This document shows, one piece after another, positions 43,359 to 50,952 of a stretch of 64,000 nucleotides of DNA. This stretch comes from Nocardia bovistercoris (GTDB taxonomy: Bacteria; Actinomycetota; Actinomycetes; Mycobacteriales; Mycobacteriaceae). The stretch lies in assembly GCF_015674855.1 (NCBI RefSeq), contig NZ_JADMLG010000003.1, positions 601,934 to 665,933 on the forward strand. The letters run 5' to 3'. The notes below the pieces were generated by a model. The model ran no database searches, was not told the origin of the DNA, and saw only the letters and a program-made list of their open reading frames with translations. Position numbers and translations under genes: made by a program. Within the stretch, counting starts at the first letter, position 1, and each line of letters starts with the position of its first letter.

Positions 43359-44714
43359 TTACCAGCCGAAGAGGAGTAGGTGGGTCAGGCCGACGCCTAG
43401 GCCTAGTAGGGCTCCGTGTAGGTAGAGGAGCCAGGCGTCTTGTTCTACCGAGGCGTAGAACATCTCCATGAACTCGCCTGGGCTCAGTAATTGCAGCTTG
43501 CGTGCCGCGAATTCATCGATCTTTTGTGCCTGCTCCAGGGCGAATTCCTCGTCTTGCATCACGCTCGGCGCCAGGCCGACCGCTGCGCCTGCCGCGCCGA
43601 CTTTCAGATTGTCGAACTGTCGTTTGCCGAATGCCGCGCGCACCATCGGGGTGGTTGGGCCGAGTTGGCGGTGGATCTCGTCGGAGACCAGGCGCTCGAT
43701 CAGCTGCCGTGTCTTGTCGCCGTTCGGGCCGTCGAGGAGTTCGTGTGACAGGTTCGGGAGCGTCAACACCTGGTAGGCGAGGATATGTGCGAGGTCGGTT
43801 GCCGCTTGTGGCTGGCGTTTGGCCAGTAGGGCCTGCTTCCACAGGTATTTGTAGCGGGGCTGTGGATCGCCGGGTTCGAAGACCATCTTCACGGCGATCA
43901 CGTTCACGATCACGCCGATGGCGGCGGCGCCTGCGAGCACGATCACCCACGTGGGCAGCCAGCCGATTACCGGAATGTTGTGGTGGACGTGCAGGTACAA
44001 CGCCATGAGCAGGCCGAACGGTGCGCCGAGCAGACCGATCCTGACCATGAATCGCAATTCCGGTGCGGCGATCGTGGTGGTCAGGTCCTTGAGGATGGTC
44101 GGATTTCCCTGTAGGTAGCGGATCACGAAACTCTTGATATCGATCAGATGGTCGATATTGTCGCCGAGCGATTCGAACGCGCGTCTGGTCAAACGCGGCA
44201 GCTCCCGGTCGACTCGCTGGTAGACGACCTGTTTCATCTGCTTGGGGACCGTGCGCCACAGGTCCGGATTCTCCCGGTACATGATGTCGTCGACGATCGA
44301 TCTGACCTGCGAGCGGGCGTTTTCGGCGATGTAGTCGGCGATGCCCTCGAGGTCTAGCTCGTGAATGAAATCGCGTGGACTTCCGATGCGGAGCAGCGCC
44401 TTGTCGACGCAGATGCTCGCCATCTTCTCGGCCCGCGCCGGAATGAATCCCTGGAATCCGAAACGGCGGCCGTCACCGGAGAAGGTGGGCAGCACCTGGA
44501 CTCGTCTCGGGAAATACGGGTAGAGCACGGCCAAACCGGGGACGCGCACGCCGCGGAATCGGTCCGGCCAGAACAACATCAGCACGCCGGTCCAGTTCGT
44601 CAGCCAGCCCGCGAGCGCGCTGAAGATCGGGAAGGTGATCAGATCGACCACGAATTTCGACTGTCCGGTCAATTCCTCCCAATCGATGAACACGCCCGAG
44701 GCGAGTGTCGTCAT
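43359..44714 (-). CDS. DUF445 family membrane protein
   Basis: A 451-aa protein of the DUF445 family. A first membrane segment (FPIFSALAGWLTNWTGVLML, residues about 28-48) carries the family N-W-T pattern. A long charged helical region follows (FIPARAEKMASICVDKALL, IADYIAENARSQVRSIVDDI), then two central membrane helices (about 230-275) and a last one at the C-terminus (LHGALLGLGVGLTHLLLFGW). The function is unknown. It stands alone on the minus strand. The ATG at 44714 begins the family similarity. Confidence 0.82.
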   Translation of the reverse strand: MTTLASGVFIDWEELTGQSKFVVDLITFPIFSALAGWLTNWTGVLMLFWPDRFRGVRVPGLAVLYPYFPRRVQVLPTFSGDGRRFGFQGFIPARAEKMASICVDKALLRIGSPRDFIHELDLEGIADYIAENARSQVRSIVDDIMYRENPDLWRTVPKQMKQVVYQRVDRELPRLTRRAFESLGDNIDHLIDIKSFVIRYLQGNPTILKDLTTTIAAPELRFMVRIGLLGAPFGLLMALYLHVHHNIPVIGWLPTWVIVLAGAAAIGVIVNVIAVKMVFEPGDPQPRYKYLWKQALLAKRQPQAATDLAHILAYQVLTLPNLSHELLDGPNGDKTRQLIERLVSDEIHRQLGPTTPMVRAAFGKRQFDNLKVGAAGAAVGLAPSVMQDEEFALEQAQKIDEFAARKLQLLSPGEFMEMFYASVEQDAWLLYLHGALLGLGVGLTHLLLFGW

Positions 44715-44808
44715 CGTGGAAGCCCCCTGATCCGGCCTTGTCCGAGTTGGTGGGACTCACCGTCTCATCAGCTCGTCCCGGGTGTCAACGCGGCCTGCGC
44801 GCTCGCGG

Positions 44809-45792
44809 CTATACCGAGTCGCGGTCGATGAGTATCGCGAATTCGCCGTGCTCCTCGGCGGGCTCGTGGGGGAGGCCGAGTGCGCTCATCATCGAATCGA
44901 CCGCGGTGTCGACGATGGCGGCGGCGCGGAAGCCGACCGTGGTCAGCGGCGGGTCGCTGACGATGCCGAGACCGATGGCGTCGACTCCCATGACCGCCAG
45001 GTCCTGGGGGCAGCGCAGCCCGGCCCGGCGGATGCCGTGCAGGACGACGAAGGCGGTCTCGTCGCTCTGCGCGCAGACGGCGGTCACGCCGCGTTCGGTC
45101 CAGGACCTCACGATCTCGGCGGCGTTCGCGCCGTCGGCGCCGACTTCACCGACGACGGGGTCGGGCAGTTCGTGGTCGCGGGCGGCGACGCGCAGGCCCT
45201 CCAGCCAGTAGTCGCCGAACAGTCGGAGTTTGGGGTCGTCGGAGTAGGCGAATCCGAGTCTGCGGTGTCCGTGGGCGAGCAGGTGGCGCACCCGCAGCCG
45301 CCCGACTTCGAGGTGCAGTGCCGCCAGGGTGTGCAGATTGGCGCTGCCCAAATGGATCTGGGGTAGGCCCGCGGCGCCTGCCAGGTCGAGTGCCGCGCCG
45401 GTGAGCGGGAAGACGCCCGCGACGGCGATGGGATCGAGTCCGGCGATGGCCTCGGCGATGTTCGCGCCGTCCTCGGTTTCGAATTGCAGCGACATCACGA
45501 TGCCGTGGCGGGCCAATGCCGTGGTCAGGCGGCTGCCGACCTCCATGGCGAGTGCGCCGAGCGCCATCTGCGGCACGATGTAGAGCACCAGGCCGCTGCC
45601 GCCGATCACCAGGTTCCGGGCGGCGAGGTTCGGCCGGTAGCCGAGCGCGGCCGCCGCCTCCCGCACGGCTCGCTGGGTCTGCGGCGAGATCCGTTGTCCG
45701 GCGACGTTGTTGAGCACGTAGCTAACCGTCGCCGTCGATACCTTCGCCAGTCTGGCGACATCGGCCCGCGTCGGTCTTGCCGACCGTTTCAC
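44809..45792 (-). CDS. LacI family transcriptional regulator
   Basis: A 327-aa repressor. The N-terminal HTH and hinge are typical: TRADVARLAKVSTATVSYVL then ISPQTQRAVREAAAALGYRP. The periplasmic-binding-protein-like sensor follows (HGHRRLGFAYSD, VCAQSDETAFVVLHGIRRAG, DLAVMGVDAIGLG), so the ligand is probably a sugar or nucleoside. No sugar genes lie nearby. It is divergent from the APH-type kinase, with two abutting palindromes between them. Confidence 0.92.
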   Translation of the reverse strand: MKRSARPTRADVARLAKVSTATVSYVLNNVAGQRISPQTQRAVREAAAALGYRPNLAARNLVIGGSGLVLYIVPQMALGALAMEVGSRLTTALARHGIVMSLQFETEDGANIAEAIAGLDPIAVAGVFPLTGAALDLAGAAGLPQIHLGSANLHTLAALHLEVGRLRVRHLLAHGHRRLGFAYSDDPKLRLFGDYWLEGLRVAARDHELPDPVVGEVGADGANAAEIVRSWTERGVTAVCAQSDETAFVVLHGIRRAGLRCPQDLAVMGVDAIGLGIVSDPPLTTVGFRAAAIVDTAVDSMMSALGLPHEPAEEHGEFAILIDRDSV

Positions 45793-45897
45793 GCCAACTC
45801 ACCGCCTCCGAACCGGCCCCTGCTACGTCCCGACCAGCATCATCGCACGGCCGACCGCGCGCGCCGCCACGGCTGTGTCGCACTCTGGACGGCGACC

Positions 45898-45913
45898 ACT
45901 TACGCGAGTAAGT
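45898..45913. promoter_or_regulatory. Perfect palindrome ACTTAC-N4-GTAAGT
   Basis: Arms of six bases around gcga, between lacI and the kinase gene. It abuts the second palindrome at 45913-45931. Likely a repressor operator. Confidence 0.5.
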
Positions 45914-45931
45914 TGAGAATCTGCTTCTCAA
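45913..45931. promoter_or_regulatory. Perfect 7-5-7 palindrome upstream of the kinase gene
   Basis: TTGAGAATCTGCTTCTCAA lies 35 bases before the kinase GTG. It shares the core AGAATCTNNTTCT and the 7-5-7 spacing with the palindrome at the thioesterase-TetR promoter (54589-54607). Confidence 0.6.
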
Positions 45932-45966
45932 ATCTGGAGAAGCCGAATTCGAACGAAGGAATCGCG

Positions 45967-47040
45967 GTGGCTGTCGAACATTCGCCGATCCCAGCGGACT
46001 GGGACCAGATCACTCCGGAATGGATGACCACCGTCCTCGGAGACCGTCATCCCGGCGTCCGAGTGACGTCGATCGAGGTCGCGTTGCGTGACGACGGCAC
46101 CAACCGCCGCGCCCGTCTCGCCCTCACCTACGACGGGACGCCGGGTCCGGAGTCGGTCTTCGTCAAGGCCGCCGACCCCGCGCACAAGGAACTGATCAAA
46201 CTCACCAGCGGCATGTTCCACGAACCGCGACTCTTCGGCAGCGGCGTGCCACTGCCCGTCGAACACCCGGCCGTGTTCGCCGCGCTCATCGACGAAGACG
46301 CCGAGGACTTCCTCCTGGTCATGGAAGACCTCACGCTGCGCGACGCCGACCCGCGCGACGCCACCCGGCCGCTCACCGTCGACCAGGCCGCGAACGGCGT
46401 GCGCGCGCTGGCGCGACTGCACAGCCGATTCTGGGGATCGCGCCTGCGCGAGCGGCCTGATCTCGAATGGCTCGAACCGTTCCGGCCATGGGACGGGATG
46501 GAGATCGCCCCCTTACCCGCGGCGATCGCGGCTCTCGGCCCGGACGCGCCACCCGCCGTGACCGCGCTCACCATCGGCGAACTGATCGAGGACATCTGGA
46601 AGCCCTACATTCGCAGCCTCACCGCGGGTCCGCAGACCCTACTGCACGGCGACGCTCATATCGGCAACACCTACCTCATCGACGACACCCACGTCGGATT
46701 CCTGGACTGGCAGGTGGTTCGGCGCGGACACTGGTCGCTCGATCTCGGCTACTTCCTCCAGGGCGCGCTCACGATCGAGGACCGTCGCGCCGCCGAAGAC
46801 CGCATCCTCGACGACTATCGCGACGCCCTCGAACTCCCCGCCGGGGAGAAACCGACGCGGGCGGAGATCCGCCAGGGTTACCGGGCTTCCGTCGCGCACG
46901 GCCTCACGCTGTGGCTGTGCACCGCGAGTGCGGGCGAACTCTGGCAGCGTCCCGATATCGCTATCGCCCTCGCACGCCGCTACTCGGCCGCCTACGCCGA
47001 CCTCGAAACCGCCGCGGCGCTGCACGACCTCGCCCGCTAG
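45967..47040 (+). CDS. APH-type phosphotransferase
   Basis: A 357-aa kinase-fold protein. The catalytic loop is LLHGDAHIGNTYL (the HGDxHxxN of aminoglycoside phosphotransferases) and the metal-binding motif is FLDWQ. GAAGGA before the GTG supports the start. The substrate is unlikely to be an antibiotic: mycobacterial and nocardial proteins of this size are poorly known and often lie with lipid or steroid genes. Two palindromes upstream suggest repression by a TetR-type or the LacI protein. Confidence 0.85.
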   Translation: MAVEHSPIPADWDQITPEWMTTVLGDRHPGVRVTSIEVALRDDGTNRRARLALTYDGTPGPESVFVKAADPAHKELIKLTSGMFHEPRLFGSGVPLPVEHPAVFAALIDEDAEDFLLVMEDLTLRDADPRDATRPLTVDQAANGVRALARLHSRFWGSRLRERPDLEWLEPFRPWDGMEIAPLPAAIAALGPDAPPAVTALTIGELIEDIWKPYIRSLTAGPQTLLHGDAHIGNTYLIDDTHVGFLDWQVVRRGHWSLDLGYFLQGALTIEDRRAAEDRILDDYRDALELPAGEKPTRAEIRQGYRASVAHGLTLWLCTASAGELWQRPDIAIALARRYSAAYADLETAAALHDLAR

Positions 47041-47072
47041 ATTTTCCGCGGCCGAGCGGGAGACAGCCGTTG

Positions 47073-47112
47073 TCCCGGAGCATCGCCACGCCGAAGGGGC
47101 GATGCTCCGGGA
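47073..47112 (+). terminator. Long hairpin between convergent genes
   Basis: TCCCGGAGCATCGCC and GGCGATGCTCCGGGA pair perfectly over 15 bp with a 10-base loop, 32 bases after the kinase stop. There is no T-run on either side, so termination may need Rho. Confidence 0.65.
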
Positions 47113-47151
47113 GCGGCGAGGCTTCGGAGAAGGTCGTCCCGGATACGACGA

Positions 47152-47184
47152 TGGCGGGCCGACACCTTTCGGTGCGGCCCGCCA
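47152..47184 (-). terminator. Hairpin after the lipase gene
   Basis: Two arms of about 14 bp (tggcgggccgacacc and ggtgcggcccgcca) with one bulge and a four-base loop, 14 bases downstream of the minus-strand lipase stop. Confidence 0.6.
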
Positions 47185-47198
47185 CGCGTGTGCGTCGA

Positions 47199-48536
47199 TC
47201 AGTCGATGGTGCAGCCGGTGAGGGGCTTGTCACCGAGGCGATCGAGCAAGTAGGTGACGGCGTTGTCGGGACCGAACCCGTCGATCAGTTCCGGCCCGAA
47301 GTGGCCGGGAAGCACGCTGCCCGGCAGGATCGGTGGCAGTTCGTTGGTACGGAAGGTGACCGTCGCGCCCTTCGCGCACCAGTCGGAGGCGAGCTGACGG
47401 GCTTGGCCGTACGGCACCGCGTCGTCGTTGCGACCGCTGGTGATGAGCACCGGCGACGCGGGGGTCAGATTGCCGATCTTCATCTCGTCCAGCGCGGCCA
47501 CGGCCTCGGGCAGTTCCGCGATGTGCTCGCTCAGCGAACGGCCGTCTATGGTCATCGAATTCGTGCGCATGAACGGGTGTTTCATGATCACGTCGGCGAT
47601 GCACGAAGTGCTCAACTCGTTCAGCAGCCCGATACCGGACGGGCTCGAGATCTTCCTGATGGAGTCGTTGATCGCGGGGTAGCGAGCGGCCAGCGCGTTG
47701 ATGGCGAAGCCGATGGCGCCGCTGATGAGGGAGCCGTCGATGCGCGGCGTGATCGCGCCGAGATCGGCGGTCGGCCCACCGGCCCAGGTGCCCTTGAGGT
47801 TGAGTTCGGGCGCGTAGTCGGGGGCCATCTCCACGGCCGCCGCGGTCGCGCCGCCGCCCTGTGAGTAGCCCCACAGCACCGTCGGGGTGTCCGATCCGAC
47901 CCCGGCGAGCGCGTTGGCGGCGCGTACGCCGTCGAGCACGGCTTGGCCGGATTCGATCCGGTTGCCGTAGGTGTGGATACCGGGGGTGCCGAGGCCGATG
48001 TAGTCGGTGACGAGGACCCGCGCGCCGAGCGCGCTCCACACCGCCGACGCGGGCAGTTCCTGGTTCGCCGAAATTCCGAGCGACGGGTCGGTGAGCAGCG
48101 CGAGGCCCGTGGAGAACGCCACCGACATCGCGCACTGGTCACCCTGGCCCGAGGTACCGGGGGCGATCACGACGGTCGGCCGAGGACCGGGACCGGACCA
48201 CGGCACCGCCGCGTCGATGAACGTGCCGCTGACCGCGACCGGCGACCCGTCCTGTAGTCGACTCGTGTACATGACCAGCTGCGCCTTGCCCGGCCAACCC
48301 GCCGATGTCGGCGCCGTGATGTACAGCGGCATCGGCTGGGTCTTGACGATCGAGCCCGGCGCCGATGGGATCTGCGCGGGCGGCGTGTAGAAGCTGCTGA
48401 CCGGCGCGGCCGCCGCCTCCGGCACGCCGACGCCGACCCCGCCCGCCGCGGTGAAGCACGCCGCCGCCACCGCGACCGCGAATGAAGCGGCACAACGTCC
48501 CCATAGCGATCGGCCCCGACCGCGCTGTCCGTACAT
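47199..48536 (-). CDS. Secreted LIP-family lipase
   Basis: A 445-aa secretory lipase. GGGAG six bases before the ATG at 48536 fixes the start. Residues 1-46 are a signal peptide with a basic N-region and a GVGVPEAAAA cleavage region. The nucleophile elbow is GYSQGG, then the acid in LITSGRNDDAVPYGQ and the His near PGHFGPELI. This matches the LIP family of Candida-type and actinobacterial lipases that hydrolyse triacylglycerols. A palindrome GTAAC-N3-GTTAC lies about 100 bases upstream. Confidence 0.9.
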   Translation of the reverse strand: MYGQRGRGRSLWGRCAASFAVAVAAACFTAAGGVGVGVPEAAAAPVSSFYTPPAQIPSAPGSIVKTQPMPLYITAPTSAGWPGKAQLVMYTSRLQDGSPVAVSGTFIDAAVPWSGPGPRPTVVIAPGTSGQGDQCAMSVAFSTGLALLTDPSLGISANQELPASAVWSALGARVLVTDYIGLGTPGIHTYGNRIESGQAVLDGVRAANALAGVGSDTPTVLWGYSQGGGATAAAVEMAPDYAPELNLKGTWAGGPTADLGAITPRIDGSLISGAIGFAINALAARYPAINDSIRKISSPSGIGLLNELSTSCIADVIMKHPFMRTNSMTIDGRSLSEHIAELPEAVAALDEMKIGNLTPASPVLITSGRNDDAVPYGQARQLASDWCAKGATVTFRTNELPPILPGSVLPGHFGPELIDGFGPDNAVTYLLDRLGDKPLTGCTID

Positions 48537-48633
48537 CTGCAACTCCCATGAGATCCCCGGCGCCATCGCCGGTGTGTCCAACGCCGCACCGCGACCCGAG
48601 ACATGACACGGGTCACCAAACGACTACCAGACA

Positions 48634-48646
48634 GTAACTTAGTTAC
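48634..48646. promoter_or_regulatory. Palindrome GTAAC-TTA-GTTAC upstream of the lipase
   Basis: Perfect five-base arms around three bases, in an A/T-richer promoter region 98 bases before the lipase start. This is a common TetR-like operator form. Confidence 0.4.
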
Positions 48647-48754
48647 CGAAATTTTGCGAGAACCCCCCGACTCACATCGTTCGAAATCCGCTGTGAGCGA
48701 AGTATCCGTGCAGGTCTGTGCGGTGAGCGACACTCTCGTAGTCGAATGGCCGTC

Positions 48755-49420
48755 CTACGGGTGTGTGGCGGTCCGCAGGTTTTCCATCGCGGACCGTACT
48801 TCCTGGCGAAGGTGGGTCACGAACAGGTCCACGGAGGATGAGGGGTTGTCGTCCGGGAACTCTGTGCCATCCCTACGGTGTTTCTCCCGGAGAGACTGCG
48901 CGTGGCGGACAGCGTCGTCCGCGAGTTTCATGTAGAGGGGACCGTCGAGATGTTTGCCATCTGATCCGTCGAGTTCACGTCGGAGCTGTATTGCCCCATC
49001 GGTCGAGATATGACCTGCGTGGCGACAGTGGTGAAGGATCAGCCAGATCTCGAAGCACGGGTTGCTGATCGCCAAACGGACGCCATTGTCCGTCGCCATT
49101 TGCCTTGCCCGATCGAGGTGGGGATGATTTTGTGGGAATTCCACATCGAATACACACCAATAGAAATCGATGTCGAGGTCGGCGCGGCGCTTGTCGGCGC
49201 AGGCGCTTTCCACGAGGCGCATCGGTGTGGCCCCGGCTTCCTCGATCGACACATCCACGGACACAGCTTCGGTGAACTCGGGTAGCCGTTTCAGTGCGTC
49301 GATGTACTCGGGTTCGGTCGACTTTCCTTCCGCGTAGACCGGAAAGGTGGTTCGCACCGGTTTGGTTTCGGTTCTGCGCTTCAGGGGCTTCCCCTTCTTG
49401 CCCCGGTCCTTCGCGCTCAT
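48755..49420 (-). CDS. rloB: RloB family protein
   Basis: A 221-aa protein of the RloB family. The N-terminus is basic (KDRGKKGKPLKRR). Next is the core YAEGKSTEPEYIDAL, with Glu and the Thr-Glu-Pro-x-Tyr pattern, then FYWCVFDVEFPQNHPHL, which fits a TOPRIM-like acidic site, and SNPCFEIWLILHH. RloB-like proteins pair with an AAA ATPase in AbiL-type abortive infection and in related defence loci. The ATG overlaps the ATPase stop by ATGA. GC content and codon use are lower than in most neighbours, which suggests transfer. Confidence 0.85.
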   Translation of the reverse strand: MSAKDRGKKGKPLKRRTETKPVRTTFPVYAEGKSTEPEYIDALKRLPEFTEAVSVDVSIEEAGATPMRLVESACADKRRADLDIDFYWCVFDVEFPQNHPHLDRARQMATDNGVRLAISNPCFEIWLILHHCRHAGHISTDGAIQLRRELDGSDGKHLDGPLYMKLADDAVRHAQSLREKHRRDGTEFPDDNPSSSVDLFVTHLRQEVRSAMENLRTATHP

Positions 49421-50697
49421 CCGATCAGTCCCAGATCTTGCAGGACATCAAGGCGGGACACGTCAGGCAGCGCACCGAAGCGCCCGCTCAGATAGCCACT
49501 CTCCAGGTTCGCCGATCGGCGAACTCGCTCGCCCGCGAAATCGGAGAGAGCGGCGAAGCGTGTCGAGCCGTTCGACTCCTTCTGAGTCAGCCATACCTCG
49601 TCGCGGTTGAGGTGATTCAAGAGGTTGGTGTCGTGCGAGGTGAACACGAGTTGAGCGCCGTGCGGGTTGGACTTGTGGCCTTTGAATAGTTCGACGAGGC
49701 GAGCCGTAAGTGTCGGGTGCAAACTGGCATCGAGTTCATCGAAGAGTATGACCGCGCCGCTTCGCAGTGCCATGAGCACCGGTCCGATCAGTTCGAACCA
49801 AGCTTGAGTTCCGGCCGACTCGTGCTGATACTCGAACGGCAATCGTTCTTTGTCGGCGACGTGGACAAGTTGCGGTACTCGTCGCGTGACGGTACCGCTT
49901 CGCTCGGATTCGATTCGGGTTTCCTCGATTTCGACATCTGCCACGCCGAGATCGGCGAGCTGGAGCAATGCGATCGCGTGTCGGCGAGTCGATTGCCATT
50001 CTTGCTCGTCGAACTCTGTTTCACCCGGCAGCGCGTCGTCGAAATCTCCCTCTCGTGGTGGATCGAACAGGCGCAGCGTCGAGTGCATTGTCCGGGCGGG
50101 ACTGCGTCGCAGGCCGCTGAGAGGTTGCCCCATCGCGGTGATGCGAAGGAGGGTTCGAGCGAAAGCCGAGGTGGTCGGCTCGTCGAAGCGTCGCATGATG
50201 GACAGCGCGAGTGACCGGTCGGTGAGGAGCGTTCGGGTGCCCGCGAGCTCACCGAGGCCGCGCTGGAGCACGAGCTCGTTCGCCTCGCGCTCGAAAACCC
50301 TTCGCTTGCGTCCTTCCGGATAGTGGAAGAGTGCCTCGTAGCTGACTCGATGCCTTCCGACATCCAGGAGATACTCGAAGCGGATCCCGCCGATCTCCAG
50401 CTCCAATGCGAACGAAGAGTCTTGGCTTTTCCGGTCGCCGAAGGCGAATGGTTCGACCGGGATCTCGTCGTCCCATCCACGCAACGAATGTCGCACCGCT
50501 GACCGCAGCCAGGCCAGTGCCGCCAGCACATTCGATTTCCCGGAGGCGTTGGGACCGAAGATGCCTGCGACCGGTACCAGGGAAGCGCCGAACTTCGGAT
50601 GGATCCGTACCTCCGGTCTGTCGTCCACCGCGACCATCGACAACTCCGCCGGCTCGACGATCGAGCGGAAGTTCTCCACTTCGAACCGGATGAGCAT
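49417..50697 (-). CDS. RloA/AbiLi-like AAA ATPase
   Basis: A 426-aa ATP/GTP-binding protein of the AAA_15/AAA_21 ABC-like class. The Walker A motif GPNASGKSN is at residues 48-56, the late signature region is NLESGYLSGRFG, the Walker B is AVILFDELDASLHP and the switch His is in LVFTSHDTNLL. GAGGTGGCG precedes the ATG at 50697. It is coupled to the RloB gene. ATPase plus RloB is the layout of AbiL-type phage defence, in which the ATPase senses infection and the partner acts as effector; that role is inferred from family and order. Confidence 0.87.
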   Translation of the reverse strand: MLIRFEVENFRSIVEPAELSMVAVDDRPEVRIHPKFGASLVPVAGIFGPNASGKSNVLAALAWLRSAVRHSLRGWDDEIPVEPFAFGDRKSQDSSFALELEIGGIRFEYLLDVGRHRVSYEALFHYPEGRKRRVFEREANELVLQRGLGELAGTRTLLTDRSLALSIMRRFDEPTTSAFARTLLRITAMGQPLSGLRRSPARTMHSTLRLFDPPREGDFDDALPGETEFDEQEWQSTRRHAIALLQLADLGVADVEIEETRIESERSGTVTRRVPQLVHVADKERLPFEYQHESAGTQAWFELIGPVLMALRSGAVILFDELDASLHPTLTARLVELFKGHKSNPHGAQLVFTSHDTNLLNHLNRDEVWLTQKESNGSTRFAALSDFAGERVRRSANLESGYLSGRFGALPDVSRLDVLQDLGLIG

Positions 50698-50913
50698 CGC
50701 GCCACCTCACTACATTCAAATGGGTGTTTTCGTCCAAAAGATACCAAAATCCGACTCTGTCAGCGCTCGATCGGGGATTGGATCAACAGCGCTTCTGTCC
50801 TTGATCTCCGCGCGAGACTGCCGTCCGGTAGCAGGTTCGCGCTGTTGCGGACCTTGTTGGTTCCGCTGTGAGCGAAGTGGGGTTGGTGGGGGAACAACGG
50901 GGGTGGGGTGGGG

Positions 50914-50934
50914 GTTGAGTGGGTATCGCTCAAG
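50914..50934 (+). promoter_or_regulatory. HAIR-type HspR operator upstream of lon
   Basis: gTTGAGT, seven bases, gCTCAAG matches the HspR inverted repeat CTTGAGT-N7-ACTCAAG at 12 of 14 positions with exact spacing. It ends 19 bases before the lon start. HspR represses lon in Streptomyces and clpB/dnaK in mycobacteria. Confidence 0.75.
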
Positions 50935-50952
50935 TTTTGGAAGGGTCGAAAC

